Assembly (NCBI RefSeq): GCF_029360765.1
Contig: NZ_JARKNA010000025.1
Location: 1-62,416 of the forward strand
Length of the DNA: 62,416 bases
Reading direction: 5' to 3'
Source of the DNA: Terrimonas pollutisoli
GTDB lineage: Bacteria; Bacteroidota; Bacteroidia; Chitinophagales; Chitinophagaceae
This document shows, in pieces, positions 41,687 to 51,604 of this stretch (positions are counted from its first letter, which is position 1; the number at the start of each line of letters is the position of its first letter). The notes beneath the pieces are model-generated. The model worked only from the letters and a program-made list of their open reading frames with translations. It ran no database searches and was not told where the DNA came from. Both the position numbers and the translations under genes were made by a program.

Positions 41687-43600
41687 TTACCACACTCTGA
41701 TTTTTTGTTTTCCACTTTGCCTAATTTCAAAAGGCCCCGGCGATGGATTGGCAACATTGCGCTTGTTGCCCAAATAATCTGTATCAATTTGTATTGCTGA
41801 ACCATCAGGATTTTCAAAGGCCTGGTTTGGAATTGGTGCGGTACCCAGCAATGCAGTTGTAACCAATTTTCTTTTTTGTGCTGTCGTCCAGTTCTTATCG
41901 AAATTGATTTGCAGCCATGTGCTGGCTTTCTCATTAACCAGTTTAACTGCAGCATCAAAATCGGGCCGTACAAGGGCGTCAGTCTCGACCTTGTATTGTA
42001 AGGCTGGCAGTTCTTTCAATTTCCTGCTGCTAATTCTTTGATAGTCTTGTGGGTGAAGCTGGTTGGTTCCTTTTGTATATACATTCCCAATAAATTTTGC
42101 TCCCAGTAAACTGCTATCATAGGGCCGCACATTTCCTGCATTCACAAACAGGTTATTAATGAATTGTATTCCGCCACCCGGGTTATCATGAAGACCAGCC
42201 ATTTCAGTAGAATGAAGTTTCTGGTAAGGTGTTTCCCGTTTTTCATAAGTGATCAGGTCGAGGCCTCCGCCAAAAAGATTATGCGCAAAAGCCACTCCAT
42301 TTGCATTCATCTTCAAATTGGTAACAGAGAGCATAATATTGTTATCAACGAGAACCGGGCCATGCGTTACCTCTACAAACAGATCCCAGGTATTCTTGTG
42401 CAATAAATTACCGGTCACCTGTGCACCCTGTGCCATCCAATCGAGCCAAATACCGAAATAGGTATGATAGATCTGATTATTACGGATTTTGGTATCAATA
42501 GCTCCGTGAAACTTAATCCCCGCCATCTCCGCACCACTGAACAAACCTCTTGTGAAAATATCATGGATAAGATTGCCTTCGATGGTGCTGAAAGAACAGC
42601 CCATACTTCCTACGATACCTACCTGCTCACAATACGCCACTTCATTATTACGAACTATATGACTGCCAACTGTGTTCTTATTCCATCCATTTGCGAATGC
42701 CCGCTTTATTACTTCCACATAACTCTCTGCTCTTTCTGTACTCGTGTTGTCATATTCATCACCGTATTTGCCAAGTGCAATTCCTGCACAAATGGAGTAT
42801 TGAATAATGTTGTTTTCAATAATCCATCCTTTACTCCAATTTGTTCCAATCAATCCTTTTTGTTCTGCAGTTGGCGGTGCCCAATTGGTAGCTGCGTGCT
42901 GCATGCTAAATCCCCGCACAGTAATATAATTGGTGAACGGTTTTTCTGGATAGAATACCGTTTGCCTTGTATTGATTTCTACTATTTCTTTATTTGGGTC
43001 TGAATACTTGAATTGAGCCAAAATAGTAGTGGTTGTCGAATCTACTTCAGCCCACCATAATGGATTGTTCAGATCTGCATGCCGCAACACAGCTTCTTTA
43101 TCAACTGCTTCAGCCAGCCAATGACCATTGAGGTAAACAGCGCCGGTATGATATTTCCTCTGTTTGGGAGTTGGCCAAAACCAATCGCCACGAATCAGAT
43201 CGGCGTATGGATTAAAGTTTCCAAAAAAGCTATTTGGAATTTTCATCTCCCAAGTATCCTGATTCAGTCTTTTCCATCCTGTGATAATCTCCGAACCTTT
43301 GATCTCTACTTTCTCACCTGTTGCTGCCTGGTAAACTATGCGTTCTTTTTCGGAACTACCGCCACGGGGAGGTATTATTTGCTCCCGGTATACATCGGCA
43401 TGCACGGTAATTGTATCGCCGGGCATAGCTGCATTAGCTGCAGCCATGATGGTTTTAAATGGTCTGGATAAGGAGCCATTATTGGCATCGTTGCCACTAA
43501 CAGACACATGATATTCTTTACCCGTTGATATTTTTTTTACCGGATTTGCCTTTGCAAATACGACTAAGCAACATACAATTAAACCAAAAAGAAATTTCAT
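41687..43600 (-). CDS. Right-handed parallel beta-helix protein (first paralogue)
   Basis: 637 residues with signal peptide (MKFLFGLIVCCLVVFAKA). The start EYHVSVSGNDANNGSLSRPF followed by KTIMAAANAAMPGDTITVH is the DUF1565-type beta-helix cap. Repeats with IRNNQIYHTYFGIWLDWMAQ, NLFHKNTW-like and VDNNIMLS coils follow, and a C-terminal part contains PGGGIQFINNLFVN. Such proteins include polysaccharide lyases, epimerases and GH141-like enzymes. A second gene (43679) is about 60% identical. Confidence 0.82.
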   Translation of the reverse strand: MKFLFGLIVCCLVVFAKANPVKKISTGKEYHVSVSGNDANNGSLSRPFKTIMAAANAAMPGDTITVHADVYREQIIPPRGGSSEKERIVYQAATGEKVEIKGSEIITGWKRLNQDTWEMKIPNSFFGNFNPYADLIRGDWFWPTPKQRKYHTGAVYLNGHWLAEAVDKEAVLRHADLNNPLWWAEVDSTTTTILAQFKYSDPNKEIVEINTRQTVFYPEKPFTNYITVRGFSMQHAATNWAPPTAEQKGLIGTNWSKGWIIENNIIQYSICAGIALGKYGDEYDNTSTERAESYVEVIKRAFANGWNKNTVGSHIVRNNEVAYCEQVGIVGSMGCSFSTIEGNLIHDIFTRGLFSGAEMAGIKFHGAIDTKIRNNQIYHTYFGIWLDWMAQGAQVTGNLLHKNTWDLFVEVTHGPVLVDNNIMLSVTNLKMNANGVAFAHNLFGGGLDLITYEKRETPYQKLHSTEMAGLHDNPGGGIQFINNLFVNAGNVRPYDSSLLGAKFIGNVYTKGTNQLHPQDYQRISSRKLKELPALQYKVETDALVRPDFDAAVKLVNEKASTWLQINFDKNWTTAQKRKLVTTALLGTAPIPNQAFENPDGSAIQIDTDYLGNKRNVANPSPGPFEIRQSGKQKIRVW

Positions 43601-43678
43601 AATAAGGATTAACTAAATAAATAAAATGAAGATGAAGCTAAACCCGACTTATCTGCCCCGGATGATTAACGACGTTTA

Positions 43679-45619
43679 CTAATTGTTCCAAATTTTTATT
43701 TTTTGTTTCCCACTTTGCTTAATTTCAAACGGCCCCGGCGATGGATTAGCAGCATTGCGCCTGTTACCCAAATAATCTATATCAATTTTTATTGCTGAAC
43801 CATCAGGATTTTCAAAAGGCGCATCCGAAATGCTGGCTTTACCCAAAACCGATGATGTTACGAGTTTTCTTTTTTGTGCCAGCCAGTTTTTATCCAGTGC
43901 TATTTCGAGATACCCTCCATTTTCTTGCAGTAGCAAATTATACGTTGCATCAAAATCATTTTTCACCAGGGCATTAATTTCTACAGCTGACTGTTCTTTA
44001 TATTTTTTCATTGTTTCTGCAGCATCTTTTTTCAATTCGCCCATTCCTCTTTTCTCTTTTACGCCAATAGCCCGAACAGATCCCTTTGTGTACACATTAC
44101 CATCAAATGTTACCGGCAATAACGCACTGCTATACGGGCTAACATCACTTCCGTTTACAAACAGGTTGTTTATGAACTTTGCTTCTCCACCTGGATTATC
44201 ATGCGTAGCCACCACATGCGTGGAATGAGGTAAATGATAAGGCGTTAAACGACTGTCATAAAATATCATACTGAATTTGCCGCCAAAAAGATTGTGGACA
44301 AAAGCAGTGCCCTGTGAGTTCATTAAAACGCTATTCTTTGAAAGCATAATATTGTTACACACCAAAGCGGGCCCATGACTTACTTCAATAAAAAGGTCCT
44401 GGTCATTATCACGAAAAAGATTGCCCTTTACTTGTGCCCCCTGCGCCATCCAATCGAGCCATATACCCAAAACGGTACGATAGATATGGTTGCCACTAAT
44501 CACTACATCCACGGCACCATGAAATTTGATGCCTGCCTGTTCCCAGCCTGCAAATAATTTGTGAACATGGATGTCATGGATCTGGTTGTTTTCAATACGA
44601 CTGAATGCACAGCCCATGCTTCCCACAATACCTGTTTGTTCACAATAGGCAATTTTATTGTTCCGAACAACATGCCCCCCAACGGTGCCCTTGTTCCATC
44701 CAAAAGCCAACGCCCGCCTGATCGTTCCTTCATAACCTTCGGCCGACTCAGTATTCTTGTTATCATGTTCATCGCCATGTTTTCCGAGGGCAATCCCTGA
44801 ACATTTTGAGTATTGAACCGTATTGTTTTCAATAATCCAGCCACGACTCCAGTTGGTGCCGATGATGCCCATTTGTTCGGCGGTAGGTGGCGCCCAGTTG
44901 GTAGCCGCATGTTGCATCACAAACCCTCTTACGGTAATGAAATTGATAAAAGGTTTGCTGGGATAAAAAATGGTTTGCCGTACATTGATCTCAGTGGTTT
45001 CTTTGTTTGGATCCAGGTTTTTGAATTGTGCCCAGATGCTGGTGGTAGCAGAATCCACAACGGCCCACCATAGCTGATTTTTTTCATCTGCGGCCTTCAT
45101 GACTTCCTGCTGCGAAGCTGCTTCCATCAGCCAGTCACCATTCAAATAAACAGCACCTGTATGATATTTCCGTTCTTTGGGTGTGGGCAAAAACCAATCG
45201 CCACGAATTAAATCTGCATACGGATTAAACTTTCCAAAAAAGTTATTGGGGATTTTTACTTCCCAGGTATCGTTTTCCAGCTTTCGCCAACCTGTGATGA
45301 TCTCAGAACCTTTGATCTCTACCTTCTCACCCTTAGCTGCCTGGTAAACAATTCGCTCCTTATCTGAATTGCCTCCACGTGGTGGAACAATTGATTCACG
45401 ATAAATACCTCCATGCACGGTGATAATATCGCCGGGCATAGCAAGATTAGCTGCAGCCATAATGGTTTTAAAAGGCTTTGCTGCAGAACCATCACTTGCA
45501 TCGTTACCAGTTACCGACACATGATACTCCCTTCCTTGCGCAATCTTTTTAACAGAATTTACTTGTGCAAAAACAGGTAAGCTTATCAATGACAGTAAGG
45601 CAATAAAAAATCTTCTCAT
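43679..45619 (-). CDS. Right-handed parallel beta-helix protein (second paralogue)
   Basis: 646 residues, signal peptide (MRRFFIALLSLISLPVFA). It shares with the neighbouring paralogue the cap VTGNDASDGSAAKPFKTIM, GSEIITGWRKLENDTWEVKI, IWLDWMAQGAQVKGNLF and the ending GPFEIKQSGKQKIKIW. The order is identical, with small indels, so the two arose by tandem duplication. It is predicted to be periplasmic or outer-membrane attached and to process the glycan of this locus. Confidence 0.82.
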   Translation of the reverse strand: MRRFFIALLSLISLPVFAQVNSVKKIAQGREYHVSVTGNDASDGSAAKPFKTIMAAANLAMPGDIITVHGGIYRESIVPPRGGNSDKERIVYQAAKGEKVEIKGSEIITGWRKLENDTWEVKIPNNFFGKFNPYADLIRGDWFLPTPKERKYHTGAVYLNGDWLMEAASQQEVMKAADEKNQLWWAVVDSATTSIWAQFKNLDPNKETTEINVRQTIFYPSKPFINFITVRGFVMQHAATNWAPPTAEQMGIIGTNWSRGWIIENNTVQYSKCSGIALGKHGDEHDNKNTESAEGYEGTIRRALAFGWNKGTVGGHVVRNNKIAYCEQTGIVGSMGCAFSRIENNQIHDIHVHKLFAGWEQAGIKFHGAVDVVISGNHIYRTVLGIWLDWMAQGAQVKGNLFRDNDQDLFIEVSHGPALVCNNIMLSKNSVLMNSQGTAFVHNLFGGKFSMIFYDSRLTPYHLPHSTHVVATHDNPGGEAKFINNLFVNGSDVSPYSSALLPVTFDGNVYTKGSVRAIGVKEKRGMGELKKDAAETMKKYKEQSAVEINALVKNDFDATYNLLLQENGGYLEIALDKNWLAQKRKLVTSSVLGKASISDAPFENPDGSAIKIDIDYLGNRRNAANPSPGPFEIKQSGKQKIKIWNN

Positions 45620-45638
45620 AATAATTTGGGATATACTT

Positions 45639-46454
45639 TTAGTTGTACCGTTTTTTCAATAGTTCCATCATATATACATTCACATCCCATTGGTTACAAA
45701 TGGGTGCTGCGTTACCGGGTATATGCACCATGTAGGGATAAGGCCCAAACTCCGGTGCAATGGTTAATAAAGTATTTTCCTTTTTCTTTCTTTCTACCAC
45801 CTTGTCCCACCATCTAAGATGCATATTCACTGCATGCTGCCATTCGGGCACACGTGGATCGGGGATCTGCGGACCACAGGGATAACCAACTCTTGCATGC
45901 AAATGCTCTGTACGCTCAATGGCCAACTGCATGGCTTCGGGCTGGTCGTCCAAAAATGATTCGGCCACGCATACCCAATGCGATGCATCGAGTGTGATCT
46001 TCAGTTCCGGGATTTTTTCCAGATAAGTTTTGGCAATGTGCGCTGCAAAGGAAAATTTATTTCGATGCGTTTCGTGCACCACTTGTATGCCTGTTTGTGC
46101 ATTCATCTTTGATGCAGCTTCAATTAACGCACTGTTTTGCTCTATCGTAAAAAAATCTTTCCCGGTTTGCGTGTTGATCTTTACACAGGATAAGTTTTTT
46201 GCTTTCTGCAGCCAGGCATTATACAAATCGTAATGCTTTGAGAAGTCGGCATCATAGGTATCGTAATGCTGTACAATGATCTTCAGCTTATACTTTTCAG
46301 CCGTATTCCAAATTTCACTCAACTCTGCTTCTGTAGCAGTACATGCTATTCCCACCTCGAAACCATCATAGCCGGCGTTGCTAACTTTCTGACAAAAAAC
46401 TTCCCAGCTTAAATCCTCACTTCCCCACCGGGGGCAAAAAAACTGAATGGGCAT
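45639..46454 (-). CDS. Sugar phosphate isomerase/epimerase-like TIM barrel protein
   Basis: 271 residues, no signal peptide, so cytosolic. AP-endonuclease-2/xylose-isomerase-like fold: CQKVSNAGYDGFEVGIACT near the start, metal ligands suggested by VVHETHRNKFSF (E and H), DASHWVCVAE and EFGPYPYMVH. It would isomerise or epimerise a sugar imported by the MFS transporter; the substrate is unknown. Confidence 0.82.
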   Translation of the reverse strand: MPIQFFCPRWGSEDLSWEVFCQKVSNAGYDGFEVGIACTATEAELSEIWNTAEKYKLKIIVQHYDTYDADFSKHYDLYNAWLQKAKNLSCVKINTQTGKDFFTIEQNSALIEAASKMNAQTGIQVVHETHRNKFSFAAHIAKTYLEKIPELKITLDASHWVCVAESFLDDQPEAMQLAIERTEHLHARVGYPCGPQIPDPRVPEWQHAVNMHLRWWDKVVERKKKENTLLTIAPEFGPYPYMVHIPGNAAPICNQWDVNVYMMELLKKRYN

Positions 46455-46524
46455 ATTGTGAATTAATCTGTTTTCTTTTTTAGCACAAAATTTTTTCTAA
46501 CTATCCCGGTTTGTCAATCATGAA

Positions 46525-49215
46525 TTATTGCAACATAAAGCTTGCAGGTCCGAATGCCTTGATGGTACAGCTGAACTTGCCATTAATGATGCTGACGGAC
46601 TTGCCATTTGTTTCGCCCCGAAGATTTACTGGGATGGCTTTGGTGAATGTTTTGCCTGCTGGTAAAGTAACGGTAACCATACCCGCACTGCCTGCTTGTT
46701 CCCATATACGCAGCAGAGTTCCTTTATTGCCATCGGCATCGTTGCCATAGGCAGTAACTACAATGCCTTTTCGGGAAAGCTCAATTCCTTTTTGCTGTGC
46801 AGGCAGTTTGCCTGAACTGTTTTCCTTTTTTATAACCTGTAATGGATTCCTTGCTTCCAAGGCGGGAACGGCCATTCGGTCTTCCGCTCTGGCGTTGCGA
46901 TCAAAACTCCATATCCTTACACGGGAGCTCCAGGTACCGGGGTACCAATAGCGATAATTAGTATTCCATTGATTGTTGTATAAGTTGAGATATACGATCG
47001 GTTTTTTCGGAACAAAATCGAGAGAGAATTGCCAAATACCAGTTGTATCCAAACTGATAAGCGGGTGATCGAGCGGCGCCACTGCAATTCCCCGTCCTTC
47101 GGCATCGGTCATAGTAACACCCTGTCCCACTGAATAAATGTTTTTGTTAGCTCCTGTTGCAATGTCGGTTGCAGGATTCATAGTTCCCAATGGGCGGTAA
47201 ACTTTAAAAACAGGGTTCTTCACATTAAACGGAAGTGCCAGCCAATCTGCTTCAGGCCAGTTGTCTTTTGCTTTATTAAGAATTGTTATTTCCAGGTCAA
47301 AATAAGGCTCTCCGTTTACCAATGTTACTGTTAATTGTGATGCCGGTAAATGATTGGCAGTGTCGGCAGGCATTTCTATGATCGCAGTTTGTTGTAAGGC
47401 GCTATTGCGAATCGTTAATTTGCCACCCGAAGGAGAAGCCTTGCGATAAGGCACCTGCTTTTCTGAAATCATTCCCGGTTTGTTGATGCCCGGATGCAAC
47501 CAATCACCCTTTTCTGCAAACATTTGCCAGGCACGGCGTTGCTGGTAATCTGCAGTATATTTTGCCGATTGCTCGTAGGTAAACCGCTCGTTGATATATG
47601 CTCCGGTTTGGTTTCCCGATACGTTGGCTGCCCAATCGTAGCCAGTGCGCTTATCTATCAGCGACTGAATAGTGCCTTTATCGGCATCAAAACTTATTTT
47701 GTAAAATTGATTTTCAATAAACTGATTGGACGAAATGCTTACTACCTGTTTTTGAGATATAGGAACAGTAGTATAGCCACCCGCAGGTATATTTTTTACC
47801 AGCATGGATTCTCCATTTATCTCCACCAATCCACTACGCTGCCATGGCAAAGGGTTGTACACAATTAAACTATTGGGTGATGCTTTTACTGACTGTGCCA
47901 GCATTTTCAGATTGTCTTGTTTTATTTGATTGGCAATCCTAGAGGCATTACGGATATAATCCGTTTTATCTTCCCAGGAAGCTTCCAGATCAGCATAAGC
48001 TGTGGCAGGTTGGTTCTTAAATTTATCTCCATATTCTTTTACCGACCGTGAACCACCCCATGTATGTTCGGCATACAATGCCATCATCTCATAGGCTTTG
48101 GCTACCGAATCACTAATAGCAGGTGCAGGCAGTCCCCAGTTTTTCAACTGTGTATTGAGCATTTCATCAGCCTCCAATAAAGGTGCGGATTCTCTCGATA
48201 GTTTTGAACCACCGGGATCGCACATAGCTCCATGTACCCATGTATCGGGCATTTCTTTTTTAAAAACTGGTAATGCGGGTTTATCAGCAAGAAACTGCTT
48301 TACAAACTCGTCCATTGTGCCGGTTCGTACTTTAACCCCGGGCATTTTTTCACGAACTTCATCAAACAGTTTTTTTACTTCCTCCTCTTTAGGCGGGCCA
48401 CTGTTATCCATGGTTACCAAAATTGCCGGCCACACTTTATATGGCCAATCAGCAGGAGGCAATAAATTTCGGCCAACAAATTTTTCACCGTTACTCCATT
48501 CGTGTGGCCAACTTAAACCTGTTGCTGTACCATAATTGCTTGAATAGAATGTAAGCAGCCGTGAACCATCAGGTCCCTCCCACCAAAATATGCCTGGTGT
48601 TTGCACATAACCACTGGGCCAGTTACAACCGATATGCAAAAACTTCACACCCGCATTGGCCAGTACTGTTGCCAGCTCACCTGAATGCGAAGGCATGTCG
48701 GTAACTTTGGCCGAAATTGGAAGCGGCAAATGATACTGCCGGGAAAGTCTTGAAGCAAAACCAAGACCTCTTGCAAGCACTTCCGGTTCGGATATATCGG
48801 TTTCAATTGTAAAAGGCATTGCATGGGTAATAAACCGGCCTTCACGGAATGCTTTATCCAGCTTATTCCTGCGCTCGTCGGTTTGTCCCTGCCAAGGTTC
48901 CATCACTTTCGACATTACCCATCCGGGAGCTGTCCATCTAAACTGTTGATCCCTGGATATGGATTTTGAAGAATCCATGACTTCAAGCGCCTTATCAATC
49001 ATCTCAGTCCGGTAATACTGAACCAGGTCCTTCACACGATGAGTATAGCCGATATCGAAATGCGTTTTAAAAACCACAATGATCTCTTTCACCTTATCGT
49101 TCCTGACAAAAGGCTCAACCTGGCTACTTTGTGGCCCTTGCGTTTGTGCCAAACCATTCTTTACAATAAAGAAACAGACTGTAAGTAAGAGTAAGACAAG
49201 CTTCGATTGTTTCAT
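46525..49215 (-). CDS. GH38-like alpha-mannosidase, second copy type
   Basis: 896 residues from ATG 49215 (MKQSKLVLLLLTVCFFIVKN, signal peptide). KTHFDIGYTHRVKDL provides the HxD zinc motif, TDMPSHSGE the nucleophile region, HIGCNWPSGYVQTPGIFWW the substrate loop, and EHTWGGSRSVKEYGDKF the conserved mid block. About one third of the residues are shared with the 33666-36395 protein, so it is a different branch rather than a recent duplicate. It is expected in the periplasm. Confidence 0.78.
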   Translation of the reverse strand: MKQSKLVLLLLTVCFFIVKNGLAQTQGPQSSQVEPFVRNDKVKEIIVVFKTHFDIGYTHRVKDLVQYYRTEMIDKALEVMDSSKSISRDQQFRWTAPGWVMSKVMEPWQGQTDERRNKLDKAFREGRFITHAMPFTIETDISEPEVLARGLGFASRLSRQYHLPLPISAKVTDMPSHSGELATVLANAGVKFLHIGCNWPSGYVQTPGIFWWEGPDGSRLLTFYSSNYGTATGLSWPHEWSNGEKFVGRNLLPPADWPYKVWPAILVTMDNSGPPKEEEVKKLFDEVREKMPGVKVRTGTMDEFVKQFLADKPALPVFKKEMPDTWVHGAMCDPGGSKLSRESAPLLEADEMLNTQLKNWGLPAPAISDSVAKAYEMMALYAEHTWGGSRSVKEYGDKFKNQPATAYADLEASWEDKTDYIRNASRIANQIKQDNLKMLAQSVKASPNSLIVYNPLPWQRSGLVEINGESMLVKNIPAGGYTTVPISQKQVVSISSNQFIENQFYKISFDADKGTIQSLIDKRTGYDWAANVSGNQTGAYINERFTYEQSAKYTADYQQRRAWQMFAEKGDWLHPGINKPGMISEKQVPYRKASPSGGKLTIRNSALQQTAIIEMPADTANHLPASQLTVTLVNGEPYFDLEITILNKAKDNWPEADWLALPFNVKNPVFKVYRPLGTMNPATDIATGANKNIYSVGQGVTMTDAEGRGIAVAPLDHPLISLDTTGIWQFSLDFVPKKPIVYLNLYNNQWNTNYRYWYPGTWSSRVRIWSFDRNARAEDRMAVPALEARNPLQVIKKENSSGKLPAQQKGIELSRKGIVVTAYGNDADGNKGTLLRIWEQAGSAGMVTVTLPAGKTFTKAIPVNLRGETNGKSVSIINGKFSCTIKAFGPASFMLQ

Positions 49216-49229
49216 TTCTCCGAGCATGG

Positions 49230-50102
49230 TTATAAATCTGTTTTTATTTTTAATACCTCAGGACGTAAGTAAGGTTGGTTGGCATCAATCGTTCCTTTCC
49301 ATGAATACGGATCTTCACCTGCTACCAACACTATATCCCGCAGGTCTTCTGTTGGGTCCAACTTACCATCCTGGTCCCATGGCAGCATGGATTCGGCACT
49401 CATGTAGTGGTTGACCAACGCTGTACGGAAACAATCGGTTGTTTTATTTCTTAATGAGCTGTGTAAAGTATAGCCATTAAAGAATACGACCGAACCGCTT
49501 TTTACTTCCACCGGTATCATTTGATCAGGATAGGCAGATACATCGGCGGTATCTACATCGGCATACTCGTCGCTGTCATTTTTTACTCTTTTTATCATAT
49601 AACCCGGGCGGCCGGGTATAATCCACAGGCAGCCGTTTTCAACCGTTGCATCGTCAATGGCTATCCATGCGCCTACCAGCGATTTATCCCTTGTAGGAAT
49701 ATAATATTCGTCCTGGTGCCATGATTGCCCTGCCTTGCCGGGCCCTTTTACAAACAGCATGGATTGCATGCATTTAAGATTCTTGCTTACAATCTTTGTA
49801 AGTATATCGATCACTTTTGGATGCGACAGGTATTGATGTATGGTTTGCGAAATCTTATGCGCAAAATGAATGGCAACGTATTTCTTTAGCACATTGGCAT
49901 CGCTTCCGTTTTTTTTCACGCCCAACATGCCTTTTACAAAACCACGTTCACCTCTAAAAATGGCAATCGTCTCTTTTTTTAGCTCGTCAATCTCTTTCTT
50001 GGATAATAGTGCCGGCGCCACCAGGAATCCATACTCAGCGTAAAAGGCAATATTCTCTTTACTGATTCCTTTGCTATTTATTATTGAATGCTTGTTGTTC
50101 AT
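49230..50102 (-). CDS. Phytanoyl-CoA dioxygenase family protein (1)
   Basis: 290 residues from ATG 50102 (MNNKHSIINSKGISKEN), chosen because a longer start at 50144 would overlap the transporter gene by 35 bp. It is an Fe(II)/2-oxoglutarate oxygenase of the double-stranded beta-helix type: HQD in SWHQDEYYIP (metal ligands H and D) and a distal His in FNGYTLHSSLRNKT. No signal, so cytosolic. It begins 8 bp after the transporter stop and is a probable partner of it. Confidence 0.85.
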   Translation of the reverse strand: MNNKHSIINSKGISKENIAFYAEYGFLVAPALLSKKEIDELKKETIAIFRGERGFVKGMLGVKKNGSDANVLKKYVAIHFAHKISQTIHQYLSHPKVIDILTKIVSKNLKCMQSMLFVKGPGKAGQSWHQDEYYIPTRDKSLVGAWIAIDDATVENGCLWIIPGRPGYMIKRVKNDSDEYADVDTADVSAYPDQMIPVEVKSGSVVFFNGYTLHSSLRNKTTDCFRTALVNHYMSAESMLPWDQDGKLDPTEDLRDIVLVAGEDPYSWKGTIDANQPYLRPEVLKIKTDL

Positions 50103-50109
50103 AATATGT

Positions 50110-51510
50110 TTACTTAGTGTTGAATACGGTTTCAATGTCTTCAAGCGAACGCCCCCTGGTTTCTTTTAATTTAAACAGCATGTACACAAAAGCCACTGCA
50201 CACAGAAAGGCATAACAAAACATGGTGTAAGCCACGCCTAATTGTTTGGTCATAACCGGAAAACTTAGTGAAACTGCGAAATCGGCCAGCCATAATGCCA
50301 GGGTGGCGACAGACAAAGCCAGGCTGCGGATAAGATTGGGAAATATTTCAGAAATATACACCCATACTACGGCGCCCATAGTGGCGCTAAAGGAAGCTAC
50401 ATAGAGCAGCATAAAAATGAGCACCACGTAATTTGCATAATAGTTATAATGAAAGCAAAGACCCACTGCTACCAGCGAACATCCCATCAGCAAAGAGCCG
50501 GCTAATAAAAGTTTTTTGCGTCCCAACCTATCCACCAAACCAATGGCAACAAACGTAAACACAACGTTTACCACGCCAATAATAACGGTTTGAAATAATG
50601 ACGATGAACTGCTGACACCGGTTTGTTTAAAAATATCGGGAGCATAATAGATAATAGCATTAATACCCGTCACCTGCTGAAAAACAGCCACCAGTATCCC
50701 GATCCATAATACAGGCCGGCAGGCTTTACTGAAAAGCTGTTTTAAAGAAGTGCTGTGCGCTTCATGAAAACTGCGTTCAATATCAGCCACCTCATCTTCT
50801 ATCGAATTACTATCACCTATTCGTTCCAGAATCATCGCAGCCTGTTTCTTTCTCCCTTTCATAATCAGCCAGCGTGGTGTTTCGGCTACAGGTAACAATA
50901 GTAACAAAAACAAAACCGAGGGAATGGTTTGTGAGGCAAACATCCAGCGCCAGTTATTTTCACCAATATCATCTAATAGATAATTAACAAAATAGGCCAC
51001 CAATATGCCGATCACGATGGCCATCTGGTAACAGGATACCAGCCTTCCTCTCCATTTGGCCGGCGCCATTTCGGCTATGTACATGGGCGATACCATGGCC
51101 GCAGCTCCTACCCCCAAGCCGCCAATTAAACGAAAGAAAACAAATACTGAAAATTGCTGCGACAGACCGGTTCCAATTCCCGATAGAGCAAACAGGATGG
51201 CACAAATAATGAGTGTGAACCGGCGTCCGTACTTGTCTGCAAGCTTACCTGCAATCATTGCGCCGATAGCACAGCCGATGAGTATAGAACTTACTGCCCA
51301 GCCAAGCATGTAAGCATCCAGTTCAAAATATTTGGTGATGTAGGGAACCGTACCCGAAATGATAGCTGTATCAAAGCCAAATAATAGCCCGCCCAGTGCA
51401 GCTACCATGCTTGAGAGCATAATAAACTTCATGTTCGGTTCTTTTTGCGGGGAGTTTGCCGGCGGGCCGGTCTCCCTCTTTGGTGAGGCGGTAGCAATCG
51501 TTGAATTCAC
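50110..51510 (-). CDS. Sugar porter family MFS transporter
   Basis: 466 residues, about 12 TM helices. Signatures of sugar porters: GLLFGFDTAIISGTVPYI in TM1, GKLADKYGRRF between TM2 and TM3, VAETPRWLIMKGRKKQA between TM6 and TM7, QQVTGINAIIYYAPDIF in TM7, and the C-terminal KETRGRSLEDIE. It should import a mono- or small oligosaccharide by proton symport. It lies between the two dioxygenase genes, in the same direction. Confidence 0.92.
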   Translation of the reverse strand: MNSTIATASPKRETGPPANSPQKEPNMKFIMLSSMVAALGGLLFGFDTAIISGTVPYITKYFELDAYMLGWAVSSILIGCAIGAMIAGKLADKYGRRFTLIICAILFALSGIGTGLSQQFSVFVFFRLIGGLGVGAAAMVSPMYIAEMAPAKWRGRLVSCYQMAIVIGILVAYFVNYLLDDIGENNWRWMFASQTIPSVLFLLLLLPVAETPRWLIMKGRKKQAAMILERIGDSNSIEDEVADIERSFHEAHSTSLKQLFSKACRPVLWIGILVAVFQQVTGINAIIYYAPDIFKQTGVSSSSSLFQTVIIGVVNVVFTFVAIGLVDRLGRKKLLLAGSLLMGCSLVAVGLCFHYNYYANYVVLIFMLLYVASFSATMGAVVWVYISEIFPNLIRSLALSVATLALWLADFAVSLSFPVMTKQLGVAYTMFCYAFLCAVAFVYMLFKLKETRGRSLEDIETVFNTK

Positions 51511-51604
51511 TTGATAAAATTGAGATTAATAATAAATGGCAAGATGCTTTTCATGGAGTGTTAAGCCGCAATCGAAGGCAGAAAATCCCCCATGAATACG
51601 CTGA

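Noticed and set aside
42686..42700. CCATTTGCGAATGC, identical to part of the 60382 operator copy
   Set aside because: A single copy inside the coding region of a beta-helix protein; without a second copy at 21-22 bp it is probably chance.
42464..43003. Open frame of 179 codons on the plus strand
   Set aside because: Antisense to the first beta-helix gene, which has a signal peptide and conserved repeats; a parallel antisense frame in the paralogue shows it is a by-product of the repeat codons.
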